From Candidatus Cloacimonadota bacterium (GTDB lineage Bacteria > Cloacimonadota > Cloacimonadia > Cloacimonadales > TCS61): a stretch of 10,736 nucleotides of DNA. Position 1 is the first letter of the stretch. Each line of letters begins with the position of its first letter. The notes beneath the pieces were generated by a model. That model was not told the origin of the DNA. It searched no databases and saw only the letters and a list, made by a program, of their open reading frames with translations. The translations under genes and the position numbers were made by a program. Shown here piece after piece: positions 1 to 6,956 of the stretch. Location of the stretch: the NCBI GenBank assembly GCA_023133395.1, contig JAGLWO010000364.1, positions 1-10,736 on the forward strand, given 5' to 3'.

Positions 1-1062
1 TGCTTTAACTTCTTCCGGTGAGAAGACCAAGCCACCTACTCGTCCTATAAAATCAACAGGAACTTTTCCTTCCAAAGCAAGCCGAACATCCTCGATCATC
101 TGACCGAGACTTAATTCGAGAGTAAGAACTTTTTTTGTATTGTTATGAACTGCCATTTTGATTTCTTCTGTTGGGAAGGGCCATAGCGTTATTGGTCGGA
201 TCAAGCCAATACTTTTTCCTTCTTTTTTCAGTTCATCGATAGCTGATTTTGTAATCCTAGCAGCAGTTCCATAAGCAACACAGACAATCTCATTATCAGG
301 ATTGATATTATATTCTTCAAATCTGATCTCATTTTTTTCAATCTCTTTATATTTTTTTTCCAGGTTAAGTACAAGGTCAGATAAAACATGTGGATCTAAT
401 TCCAGAGAATTAATAATATGATGATGATGATTTGGTTCATCTTCATTGGGATGCATACACCAGCTATCATGCTGCCTGCCAAGCTCTTCAAGTTCTTCTT
501 CTGTCTTTGCAGGTTGGAATTCAACTGGTTCCATCATTTGACCGATCAATCCGTCGGAAAGAATTAAAACTGCAATGCGATATTTATCTGCCAGGTCAAA
601 GGCGAGTGGTGCCATATCAGCAAATTCCTGAACTGTGCTGGGTGCCAGAACAATTGTTCTATAATCACCATGACCCCCACCTCTGGTTGCCTGGAAATAA
701 TCTCCTTGAGCGGGTTGAATATCACCCAGACCCGGTCCACCACGAACCACATTTACAATTACAGCAGGAAGACTCGCTCCGGAAATATATGATATTCCTT
801 CCTGTTTCAAAGAAATCCCCGGTGATGAAGAGGAAGTCATCACTCTTTTTCCACATCCAGATGCACCGTAAACCATATTTATAGCTGCGATCTCACTTTC
901 CGATTGAACAAAGGTTCCACCAACTTTAGGCATCATTTTAGACATATATTCAATTAATTCGCTTTGAGGGGTAATCGGGTAAGCAAAATATAATCTGCAA
1001 CCTGCTCGAAGCGCTGCTTCTGCTATCGCCTCGTTACCTTTCATTAAAACTTTTTCTGCCAT
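1..1062 (-). CDS. vorB: 2-oxoacid:ferredoxin oxidoreductase alpha subunit, VorB type (3' end off window)
   Basis: Alpha subunit of a ferredoxin-dependent 2-oxoacid oxidoreductase, which oxidatively decarboxylates a branched-chain 2-oxoacid (or 2-oxoglutarate) to the acyl-CoA in the cytoplasm and passes electrons to ferredoxin. It reads open from the ATG at 1062 to the window edge: 354 codons with no stop, close to the usual length of about 350-360, so only a few residues are missing. Family signatures are the N-terminal MKGNEAIAEAALRAG and AYPITPQSE, then QSESEIAAINMVYGASGCG, VRGGPGLGDIQPAQGDYF and GGGHGDYRTIVLAP. A purine-rich site (GGAGGA, 1067-1072) lies 4 nt before the ATG and just downstream of the ferredoxin stop, so translation is probably coupled to it. 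An acidic, histidine-rich stretch (NHHHH) sits in the linker before the C-terminal domain. Family assignment is firm. The exact substrate (Vor versus Kor) cannot be fixed from one subunit; the small ferredoxin directly upstream favours the VorDB arrangement. Confidence 0.93.
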   Translation of the reverse strand, partial: MAEKVLMKGNEAIAEAALRAGCRLYFAYPITPQSELIEYMSKMMPKVGGTFVQSESEIAAINMVYGASGCGKRVMTSSSSPGISLKQEGISYISGASLPAVIVNVVRGGPGLGDIQPAQGDYFQATRGGGHGDYRTIVLAPSTVQEFADMAPLAFDLADKYRIAVLILSDGLIGQMMEPVEFQPAKTEEELEELGRQHDSWCMHPNEDEPNHHHHIINSLELDPHVLSDLVLNLEKKYKEIEKNEIRFEEYNINPDNEIVCVAYGTAARITKSAIDELKKEGKSIGLIRPITLWPFPTEEIKMAVHNNTKKVLTLELSLGQMIEDVRLALEGKVPVDFIGRVGGLVFSPEEVKA

Positions 1063-1073
1063 TTATTCCTCCC

Positions 1074-1277
1074 TCATTTCTCTACCGTAATTGCCACATC
1101 CGGGCAGAATACATAGCAGAGTTTACAGGCAATGCACGATTCCTGGTCAAAACACTCTGCATAATGATAACCTTTTTCATTGAACTTATCCGAAAGACGA
1201 ATAATGTTTTTCGGACAGGCTTCAATACATAATCCGCATCCCTTGCAATAAAAGGGATCGACTATCATCCTCGCCAT
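1074..1277 (-). CDS. vorD: 2x[4Fe-4S] ferredoxin subunit of 2-oxoacid oxidoreductase (delta, VorD type)
   Basis: A 67-residue ferredoxin-like subunit that should relay electrons from the thiamine-pyrophosphate site of the oxidoreductase to external ferredoxin. Two complete cluster motifs are visible: CKGCGLCIEACP (C11, C14, C17, C21) and CIACKLCYVFCP (C48, C51, C54, C58). One extra cysteine, C42, lies between them. The length and the two-motif layout match KorD/VorD delta subunits. The start at 1277 is preceded by AGAGGAGA (1283-1290) about 6 nt upstream. The gene ends 11 nt before vorB, and the two form an operon. It could also be called korD; the distinction depends on the subunits off the left edge. 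Confidence 0.92.
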   Translation of the reverse strand: MARMIVDPFYCKGCGLCIEACPKNIIRLSDKFNEKGYHYAECFDQESCIACKLCYVFCPDVAITVEK

Positions 1278-1312
1278 AATCGTCTCCTCTATTTTTATAA
1301 TTATTTCTATTT

Positions 1313-1341
1313 CAATCTTTTAATTAATATTTTATTGTCAA
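1313..1341 (-). promoter_or_regulatory. Candidate promoter for the vorDB operon
   Basis: On the minus strand a perfect TTGACA (1341-1336) lies in an AT-rich stretch. At 17-nt spacing the -10 position (1318-1313) reads AGATTG, a poor match to TATAAT. Start of transcription near 1306 would give a leader of about 28 nt before the vorD start. The position is right but the -10 is weak, so this is only a candidate. Confidence 0.28.
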
Positions 1342-1392
1342 CAGTAACGTTATTAAGAAAACCTAACATAGTTTAGTAAATGCGTACTATTT

Positions 1393-1446
1393 TCTTGTTC
1401 CTACACTCCCAAGATTAACTCTTGTTCCAATGCTCCCGCGTTGGAA
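1393..1446. repeat. Palindromic intergenic element with a second, degraded copy
   Basis: Arms TTCCAATGC (1425-1433) and GCGTTGGAA (1438-1446) flank a TCCC loop and form a 9-bp stem with one T-G wobble as read on the plus strand. The same two arms occur at 10610-10631. An imperfect second copy lies 27 bp away: TCTTGTTCCTACACTCCC (1393-1410) against TCTTGTTCCAATGCTCCC (1420-1437), with 3 mismatches. The element follows the RDD gene stop by about 20 nt but has no T-run on the minus strand, so it is not a standard intrinsic terminator. It looks like a dispersed genomic repeat. The rest of 1278-1465 shows no gene. Confidence 0.7.
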
Positions 1447-1465
1447 TTAGGGCAGATAATTTTTT

Positions 1466-1897
1466 TCATCCGTCAACTAATACTAATTTTTTTTTATTTA
1501 CAACTAAACAACCAGAAACCATATCATGAAAACCTTGTTTTTTTTTCGTAAAAGCAATTGCAAAAAACCCAATTAATAAAATACTAGATAAAAATCGACC
1601 AAAATATCTTACTGTAGCTCTCATAAACGTAATTCGATCACCGTTAATATTAGTTACTTTGATTTTCATTATTGATTTTCCGAAAGTACCTTGAATTTTA
1701 GAGCTTTCCATAAATGCATAATAAAACCATACAGAAAAAAAGTATATCTTTGATACTGAAGATTGATACGATTCATATGAACCACCAAACATGTAATAAA
1801 AAAATAACATAATAACAGATATTAATATCAATAATACAAAATCTATAAACATAGCAAATAAACGTTTCCAAAAACCTGCATATATATCTTTATTCAT
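1466..1897 (-). CDS. RDD family integral membrane protein
   Basis: A 143-residue membrane protein of the RDD family (PF06271), named for conserved Arg and Asp residues. The N-terminal motif GFWKRLFAMFIDF supplies R12 and D19, and QGFHDMVSGCLVV near the end supplies D125. The central KIQGTFGKSIMKIKVTNING is the typical family segment between the second and third membrane helices. Hydrophobic segments lie near residues 18-37, 51-63 and 103-117. Function is poorly known for the family; transport or ion homeostasis roles have been suggested. The start ATG overlaps the stop of the upstream PEGA gene (ATGA, 1894-1897) with only a weak purine-rich site before it, so translation is probably coupled. 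That pairing suggests it works in the membrane alongside the upstream multi-helix protein. Confidence 0.88.
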   Translation of the reverse strand: MNKDIYAGFWKRLFAMFIDFVLLILISVIMLFFYYMFGGSYESYQSSVSKIYFFSVWFYYAFMESSKIQGTFGKSIMKIKVTNINGDRITFMRATVRYFGRFLSSILLIGFFAIAFTKKKQGFHDMVSGCLVVNKKKLVLVDG

Positions 1898-3798
1898 TTT
1901 CTTCTACTATTAAATCTTAAAATTCTTAATGATACATAGTAAACTAAGAATATTGACACAAAATAGACAATTCTGCCTTGAAAAATAAGTTCAAGAATAA
2001 TATTAATTGCAAAAAGAATGTTTATTAAAATATAAGTTGTTTTTTTGGATAAAGGTTTTCGAACAAACACAAACCTAATTAATAAAGGTAGAAACAACCA
2101 AAATAACCATGTAAAAAAATATAATAAAATTGCTGCTAGCCAGTAACCTGCTCTGTATCCTTTCATATATTCTGGATCTCTTTCTAAATATTTATCAATA
2201 GTAATGCTATTCTCAATTTGCTTGAACAACAGTTTGAATTTTTCAAAATCATTAATTTTAAATTTTTCATTATCTATTTCAATTTCCGATATTACACCAC
2301 ATTGTAAGTTAATTAATTTATTATTATAAATTGTAGAATAAATAATGCTTTCCATCATAAAATCGTAATCATTATCCTTTTTAAGAGATTTAAAACGAAT
2401 CCAATAACCAGGTAATCCTTCAATCTCATTATATCCACTTGATACGTAGGCGCTACCATCTGGAATCATTTCTTGCATAATTTCTTTATCATCTGCAAAT
2501 TCTTCTAATATACCCTTATTAAATAGTAATTTTAATTGAATTGGCACAGGAAGAACAGCAAGCATTACTGTTATATTATTAATTGGATGAGAGAATTTTT
2601 TTACTATATGAGGTCTTTCTGCTTCTTTCATCTCCCAACTTCTTGGGTAATAAAGAGATAATTTTACGCCATTTGATTTCCCTGAACCATCAGTTTCAAA
2701 TTTTTCTTTCCATCCGTCAGTAAACTCTTTACTTGGAGAAAAATAATATTCAGGATTAAAGATTAGAAAAGTGGTTAATATGTCTTCATCCATTATGCCA
2801 TTTATTCTTTTATCAATTTCTTCTAAAGCTTCGATAGCTGTTTCATGTGTATATTGGAGATCAAACTCACCAAATGAATTAAACATAACTTTCTTAAATT
2901 CAATCAATTCATTTCTTCCCTTAAAAAGCTGTTTGAAAAGTACGAAATCCATAAATTGTATTGATTTTAAAAACTTGCTATCGAATTGCATAATTGTTGC
3001 TGTAATTTGATTTCTAAATTCTGGAAATTGATTATTGATTTTATCTAATGCAATTGATTGCCCAAAATAATAACCAATTGCTTTTGCAATTAGGTTAGCC
3101 ATAGCATCATCTACAGTAGGCAATAAAGAAGAATCTAATTGAGTAATAATATTTAAATTTGAATAATCTGTTTTATCTATTAACCTTAATTTTATATCAC
3201 CAATTCTTTCAAGTTTATAATCAAACAGAGTTTTACTCTCTGAAATATTAATCCTATCTGATATTGAAATATAGCCATTTCTTTGTATGTTTATTGTATG
3301 CTCACCAATATAAGTATTAAACGTTGTGTTGGATTTAAGTTCTTTATTATCAAAAAAAATCTTAGCATCTTCTGGTTTTGTAACAATATTGATTGGAACA
3401 TATTTTTTTTCTGGTATATCATCAAGCACCATTTCATAAACTCGCTTTGCTTTCACTTCTAAACCAAAATCTGCAAGTAGTCTAACTTCAAATGGTTCAT
3501 ATTCTGAGTGGGTTATTTCGACGACTCTCTGATTGTCATTCATATAAAATTTGTATTGGTTTTTTGCTTCTTCATATATTGGAGAATGTTTTGTTTTTCT
3601 ACCAATATTTTTAAAACCCAAACTTTTCAATTCAGTTTTCACTATCAGAACCGGAGCAAATTTTCCATCAGCATCCCGAACTTCCAAATTCATGTGAGTT
3701 GCTGGAAGTTCTTTAATGTATTCTACACGGAGAACGCCTAGGGCGTTTAGCTGCATTGTTAATGAAATAATAAATATTACGAATAAAGTCTTTCTCAT
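1894..3798 (-). CDS. Secreted/membrane PEGA-domain protein with PsbP/Mog1-like region and C-terminal membrane helices
   Basis: A 634-residue envelope protein. Residues 1-19 form a signal peptide (charged MRK, hydrophobic core, LNA cleavage site). Residues 20-130 are nearly the same as the N-terminus of the five-PEGA protein at 8672-10411 (about 94 of the first 130 residues identical by eye). Residues 133-196 form one PEGA domain (INIVTKPEDAKIFFDNKEL, then GEHTINIQRNGY). Residues 205-370 are unrecognised. Residues 375-533 have the look of a PsbP/Mog1-type fold (VKLSLYYPRSWEM, then LINLQCGVISE, then a final amphipathic helix ending IENSITI); this is inference from pattern. Hydrophobic segments at about 552-578, 586-606 and 609-627 anchor the C-terminus, unlike the paralog. 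The start ATG at 3798 follows GGTGAT, which can pair with the extended anti-SD. Its stop overlaps the RDD start. Molecular function is unknown; an envelope scaffold or sensor is plausible. Confidence 0.85.
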   Translation of the reverse strand: MRKTLFVIFIISLTMQLNALGVLRVEYIKELPATHMNLEVRDADGKFAPVLIVKTELKSLGFKNIGRKTKHSPIYEEAKNQYKFYMNDNQRVVEITHSEYEPFEVRLLADFGLEVKAKRVYEMVLDDIPEKKYVPINIVTKPEDAKIFFDNKELKSNTTFNTYIGEHTINIQRNGYISISDRINISESKTLFDYKLERIGDIKLRLIDKTDYSNLNIITQLDSSLLPTVDDAMANLIAKAIGYYFGQSIALDKINNQFPEFRNQITATIMQFDSKFLKSIQFMDFVLFKQLFKGRNELIEFKKVMFNSFGEFDLQYTHETAIEALEEIDKRINGIMDEDILTTFLIFNPEYYFSPSKEFTDGWKEKFETDGSGKSNGVKLSLYYPRSWEMKEAERPHIVKKFSHPINNITVMLAVLPVPIQLKLLFNKGILEEFADDKEIMQEMIPDGSAYVSSGYNEIEGLPGYWIRFKSLKKDNDYDFMMESIIYSTIYNNKLINLQCGVISEIEIDNEKFKINDFEKFKLLFKQIENSITIDKYLERDPEYMKGYRAGYWLAAILLYFFTWLFWLFLPLLIRFVFVRKPLSKKTTYILINILFAINIILELIFQGRIVYFVSIFLVYYVSLRILRFNSRRK

Positions 3799-3807
3799 TC
3801 AATCACC

Positions 3808-3859
3808 ATTTTTTTGGTAATATAAGTTACATTATAACAATCACTCTTGACTGTGTTGC
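3808..3859 (-). promoter_or_regulatory. Candidate promoter for the PEGA-RDD gene pair
   Basis: On the minus strand a perfect TATAAT (3836-3831), followed by G, lies 32 nt before the ATG at 3798. At 17-nt spacing the -35 position reads GCAACA, only a half match to TTGACA. A transcript starting near 3824 would have a leader of about 26 nt. The -10 is good and the -35 weak, so confidence is modest. Confidence 0.38.
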
Positions 3860-3868
3860 TTTCTTTTC

Positions 3869-3888
3869 CTCAAACAGGAGTGTTTGAG
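3869..3888. repeat. Hairpin between the LPP20-like gene and the PEGA-RDD pair
   Basis: Perfect 7-bp arms CTCAAAC (3869-3875) and GTTTGAG (3882-3888) enclose AGGAGT. The hairpin lies 7 nt downstream of the stop of the LPP20-like gene. Read on the minus strand it is followed by GAAAAGAAAG instead of a T-run, so termination would not be of the standard intrinsic type. Its compact stem and purine-rich plus-strand loop resemble the palindromes at 1425-1446 and 10509-10631. Confidence 0.5.
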
Positions 3889-3895
3889 TTACTTT

Positions 3896-5716
3896 TTAAT
3901 AAAACCTGAAATTCTCCAGCTTCATTTGTTTTGCCAGGTCCCATTCCCCTGGCTGCCAGTTACGAACATGAATCAGGGGTTTCTCACCTCTGAAATCTGT
4001 AAGCAGAAATAAATAACCTTCATCTTTATATGTGGATGAAAAATAGTTCTGTTTCATTGAAACGCCATAAATTTTTTCTATGGGAGCACAATTAATGTTA
4101 AAGGTATCAAATTGAAGCCAAACGAACTTATTTCTGGCAAATACTTCTTTTTGTTTTTGAATATGTTCCTTTTTCGTTCTTTTAAAATAGATAATTTCTT
4201 TCTCTGAAAAGTCAGATCTAATGTCTCTGTTCAATTTAGTTCTGGTAATTACTTTACCTATAATAATTATCGCATCCTCAGAATACAGTGTTTCAATATC
4301 TTCAATATTTTTTGTAGTGTATGAAGTCTTGTAATTCTCCAGAAATTTTATAGCAATTTGCCTGTAATCCCAATCTCCTGCAGCAGTTCCCTGTGTTTCA
4401 AAGAGTTCGTGCAAAGCAGGATTTATGGTATAACAGAAATTATAGATTTTTCCATTTTCATCAAAATCAACAACTACAGTTTCGTTTCGAGTTGGAAATC
4501 CTTCACAACTAACCGAAACACCAAACTGCCGAACCTCCCAGCCAAAATCAGTTTTATTTATATCAACTGTTTGCGGATAGACAAGCAGTTTGGTATGATT
4601 GTTATCAATCACCTTATCCATGCGAGTAATTATACTTTCATCAGAGAAAATAATTCTATCATCGATTAATTCATTATCCAACGATGTAAAAAGAAAAAAC
4701 GTATTTTCTGCTATCTGCTTTTCCAAAGGACAATTTGCAGGGTTATTGAAGGTTATATTGAACCCCCTTTTGCTTCGCTCTTTCCCCCTTCTCAAGGGGG
4801 ACTTGATTTTCTTCTTTTTCAGCTTTATTTCTTTATATATTTCGAGCTGTTCACATTCAAAAAGTTCGCTTAATATTTTTATTTCATTCAGGTAACTGTT
4901 GTAAAGATTCTCTTTCATATCGATCTTTACAGTGAGTGTTTCCATGTTTTTGTATTCCTTGCCCCAGAGATCTATCTGAAGCAGGTTGTAATTGGTTTTA
5001 TGAGGTATGAAATCATGCAGGTCATAATAGTAGATATTAAGGTCATTAACGGGTTTTTTGTTGTAGGAAATATCCAGAACGATTGTTCGTGTTTCGTATT
5101 TATATTCGTTGGAAACAAGTTTTATTCGGATATCTTCGCCTATTTCACGGATCAGGTTGAAGATGATCTCAGGAGAATAGACTTTGTCTTTGTATTGAAG
5201 AGACCCTTCCTGCAAACCTTCGATGGCAACTGCAGCACGATAGTAATTTCGAAAAGCTTTGCCCAGTTGATTCAAGAAAAGGTTTTCCTCAGCTTCACGT
5301 AAGAATCCACGTATCTCTGTTTTCTTATTCTCGAATATTTTCTTATATTCGGATTTTTTTATATAGCGCAGGATATGAAAGATAGGACCTGTTTTGTAGT
5401 AGAGTTGTTCAACATCCGGCAACCTGCCATAGGTGTAAGTACTCAAAACCTTATCCAGGTTTTCGCTCACGTTACCGCTACCGGTTTCGGATGTAGTTGA
5501 TGTTACTTCCGAAGATACGACAACGTAAATTTTACTCATTAGTTCCTGCAGAGCTTTCTGGTCGGTTTCCTTGCGTTGTTTACCTTCTGCATAACCGAAG
5601 TAATAAATATCGGGTTGGGACTGGATAGAGGTGATTTGCTGCTTGATCTCATCCACGTTTTGGGAGGATAGAATTAATGTGCAACTTAAGAATATAAATA
5701 TTAATAAACGTTTCAT
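3896..5716 (-). CDS. Exported protein with LPP20-like N-terminal and NTF2-like C-terminal regions, carrying a translated repeat
   Basis: A 606-residue exported protein of unknown exact role. I start it at the ATG at 5716: AAGGAG lies 4 nt upstream and a clear signal peptide follows (MKRLLIFIFLSCTLILSSQ). The open frame continues 14 codons further to 5758, but that start has no signal-like N-terminus. Residues 36-70 (YYFGYAEGKQRKETDQKAL, then SKIYVVVSSE) resemble the LPP20/FlgT-type domain of small envelope lipoproteins. Residues 135-170 look helical. Residues 445-575 resemble an NTF2/SnoaL-like fold (QIAIKFLENYKTSY, NIEDIETLYSEDAIII, WLQFDTFNI). Residues about 303-330 (IKSPLRRGKERSKRGFN and beyond) are a genomic repeat read in frame, see the entry at 4741-4806. 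An alternative lipobox around C12 is too early to be convincing. Neighbours on both sides are PEGA envelope proteins, which supports a periplasmic or surface location. Confidence 0.8.
   Translation of the reverse strand: MKRLLIFIFLSCTLILSSQNVDEIKQQITSIQSQPDIYYFGYAEGKQRKETDQKALQELMSKIYVVVSSEVTSTTSETGSGNVSENLDKVLSTYTYGRLPDVEQLYYKTGPIFHILRYIKKSEYKKIFENKKTEIRGFLREAEENLFLNQLGKAFRNYYRAAVAIEGLQEGSLQYKDKVYSPEIIFNLIREIGEDIRIKLVSNEYKYETRTIVLDISYNKKPVNDLNIYYYDLHDFIPHKTNYNLLQIDLWGKEYKNMETLTVKIDMKENLYNSYLNEIKILSELFECEQLEIYKEIKLKKKKIKSPLRRGKERSKRGFNITFNNPANCPLEKQIAENTFFLFTSLDNELIDDRIIFSDESIITRMDKVIDNNHTKLLVYPQTVDINKTDFGWEVRQFGVSVSCEGFPTRNETVVVDFDENGKIYNFCYTINPALHELFETQGTAAGDWDYRQIAIKFLENYKTSYTTKNIEDIETLYSEDAIIIIGKVITRTKLNRDIRSDFSEKEIIYFKRTKKEHIQKQKEVFARNKFVWLQFDTFNINCAPIEKIYGVSMKQNYFSSTYKDEGYLFLLTDFRGEKPLIHVRNWQPGEWDLAKQMKLENFRFY
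4741..4806 (-). repeat. Dispersed palindromic repeat inserted in frame inside a CDS
   Basis: On the plus strand CCCCCTT (4784-4790), CTC, AAGGGGG (4794-4800) is a perfect 7-bp stem, with a second C5 run at 4763-4767. On the minus strand it is read as SPLRRGKERSKRGFN, followed by FNNPANCPLEK. This peptide pattern is one I know from translated intergenic repeats in many genomes. The stretch is lysine/arginine-rich and unlike the protein around it. The reading frame stays open through it, so it lengthens the protein by roughly 20-30 residues and does not break it. Exact ends are uncertain. Confidence 0.7.
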
Positions 5717-5736
5717 TTTGCTCCTTATTATTTGCA

Positions 5737-5787
5737 ACTCTGAAAAAGCATCTTTCACAATTTCTTTCTAGTTAGCACTTTCAGAGT
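5737..5787. repeat. Inverted repeat upstream of the LPP20-like gene
   Basis: ACTCTGAAA (5737-5745) and TTTCAGAGT (5779-5787) are perfect 9-bp arms 33 nt apart, with two further pairs possible inward (GC with GC). The right arm contains the stop of the 40-codon ORF at 5781. The left arm lies 21 nt upstream of the chosen start of the LPP20-like gene. It could be a leader structure, a transcription end for the preceding operon, or an operator; nothing in the sequence decides. Confidence 0.4.
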
Positions 5788-5903
5788 AAGAATAATGTGA
5801 AAGAAAATGATGTAAAGTATTTTGGCTTTAAACAAGCAGACACAATATCTTCAAATTCCTTTTCTTTTGGGAATTCTAGTAAAATTACAGGATTTGGTGA
5901 CAT
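5781..5903 (-). CDS. Small 40-residue ORF, possible truncated gene remnant
   Basis: An open frame of 41 codons from ATG 5903 to TGA 5781-5783. A strong ribosome site, AGGAG (5914-5910), lies 6 nt before the ATG and overlaps the stop of the RX4H gene upstream, so it looks like a genuine downstream cistron. The protein begins MSPNPVILLEFPKEKEFEDI and continues VSACLKPKYFTSFSFTLFLL. The first 25-30 residues look like the start of a larger soluble protein; I have an impression of the N-terminal segment of nuclease-like proteins (LPKEKEFEDY-type starts) but cannot support it further. The last dozen residues are hydrophobic and out of character, as if the frame was cut by a deletion or shift. It is either a small protein or a broken gene whose remainder has been lost. 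Confidence 0.45.
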   Translation of the reverse strand: MSPNPVILLEFPKEKEFEDIVSACLKPKYFTSFSFTLFLL

Positions 5904-5912
5904 ATATAACTC

Positions 5913-6956
5913 CTATAGATATTTTTCCAAATTCTTCTCATAACCGAGTGAATTTCCTATTCGAACATATTTGTTATCCCCAACCTCACCATAAGCTACA
6001 TATTTAATTGGGCAGTGTTTATTAATATCTTCATTTTTTATCGTTTCTAATCTAATAGGAAAAACACTGTTACCTGGAAAAGTGAATAACGAATTGATGA
6101 AAATAATTTCAGAAAAAACTATCATCACATCGATTAATGCTTTCATGTCTGAACAAATCTCGTATTTCTTTTCAAGTGAAATATGCCAATTAGGTTTTTT
6201 TACATCTGTATTATAAAGTTCAAAATCGTTGATTGTTAACATATAATCACATTTTGGATGCTCTAATCTATTTCTAAAATCAAAAATTCGTTTTATTGTC
6301 GATTGCACTAAAGTTAAATATGAAATAAGCTCTTTGTTTTGAGGATAATTCTCCTGTAAGAATTTAATTATTTTATCGATCTTATTCAACTCTGATTTAT
6401 AAAAAATGTTAAAAATATCGAGATTGTTAATAATGAACTTTTTTGCATTTATTAGAAAAGTTGTACAATAACTATTTAATAATGGAATTTCTGGGAAGTT
6501 AGTTATAACATTATTACCTTTACCCATTTTGTTGGATTGAATATTATTTACGCAATTCTCTTGTTCTTTTCTTAAATTTAAGTAAGCATTTTCGCATTCG
6601 AGTAAATAATCTCTACCTTTTTTTAATTTAATTATTATTTCGTTTCTTTTGTTATGTTGTGAGTTTAAAATAATAAGAAGATCATATAGCTGCAAAAAAC
6701 AACGAGCTACGATTTTATTAGAAGTACCTTTTTTTAGTGTTTTAATGAGCATTTTTCTGTCTGGTTCCTTTCTCTCAGGATCAATAGAGCTTGGATGTAT
6801 TACTGTGAAGATTCGATCCACTTTGTATATTTCTAAAAGATTATCTACTTTTCTCATCGCAACTATTCCTCCAGTACCATCAGGAAAATCGCACCAACCT
6901 CCTTTATCTCTGACTAATTTCTTTCCGATTAAAACTGAATTGTTAATTTGTTTCAC
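5913..6956 (-). CDS. Uncharacterised AT-rich protein with RX4H motif (possible HEPN-like domain)
   Basis: I do not recognise a named family for this 347-residue protein. It has no signal peptide or membrane segment and is lysine/isoleucine/asparagine-rich, so it is probably cytoplasmic. The middle is strongly helical (about residues 80-135 and 165-290). It contains FRNRLEHPK, giving R228-NRLE-H233, which fits the R-X4-6-H signature of HEPN ribonuclease-type domains; the match is short and could be chance. The start is GTG at 6956, chosen because it overlaps the preceding stop (GTGA, 6953-6956) and has GGAG 5 nt upstream. The first ATG comes only at residue 34. The gene is very AT-rich (about 22 percent GC over 6541-6660), lower than its neighbours, hinting at a separate origin. 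A remnant-like 40-codon ORF starts 9 nt after its stop. A toxin or defence role is speculation. Confidence 0.6.
   Translation of the reverse strand: MKQINNSVLIGKKLVRDKGGWCDFPDGTGGIVAMRKVDNLLEIYKVDRIFTVIHPSSIDPERKEPDRKMLIKTLKKGTSNKIVARCFLQLYDLLIILNSQHNKRNEIIIKLKKGRDYLLECENAYLNLRKEQENCVNNIQSNKMGKGNNVITNFPEIPLLNSYCTTFLINAKKFIINNLDIFNIFYKSELNKIDKIIKFLQENYPQNKELISYLTLVQSTIKRIFDFRNRLEHPKCDYMLTINDFELYNTDVKKPNWHISLEKKYEICSDMKALIDVMIVFSEIIFINSLFTFPGNSVFPIRLETIKNEDINKHCPIKYVAYGEVGDNKYVRIGNSLGYEKNLEKYL

Noticed and set aside
432..884. Plus-strand open frame of 150 codons
   Set aside because: It lies antisense to vorB, whose family motifs are continuous through the whole region. A shadow of a real gene.
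3866..3895. Intrinsic terminator after the LPP20-like gene
   Set aside because: The stem is present, but on the transcribed strand it is followed by GAAAAGAAAG, not a T-run, so I list it only as a hairpin.
741..5758. Upstream start at 5758 for the LPP20-like gene
   Set aside because: The 14 extra residues have no ribosome site and would bury the signal peptide, which begins at the ATG at 5716 after AAGGAG.
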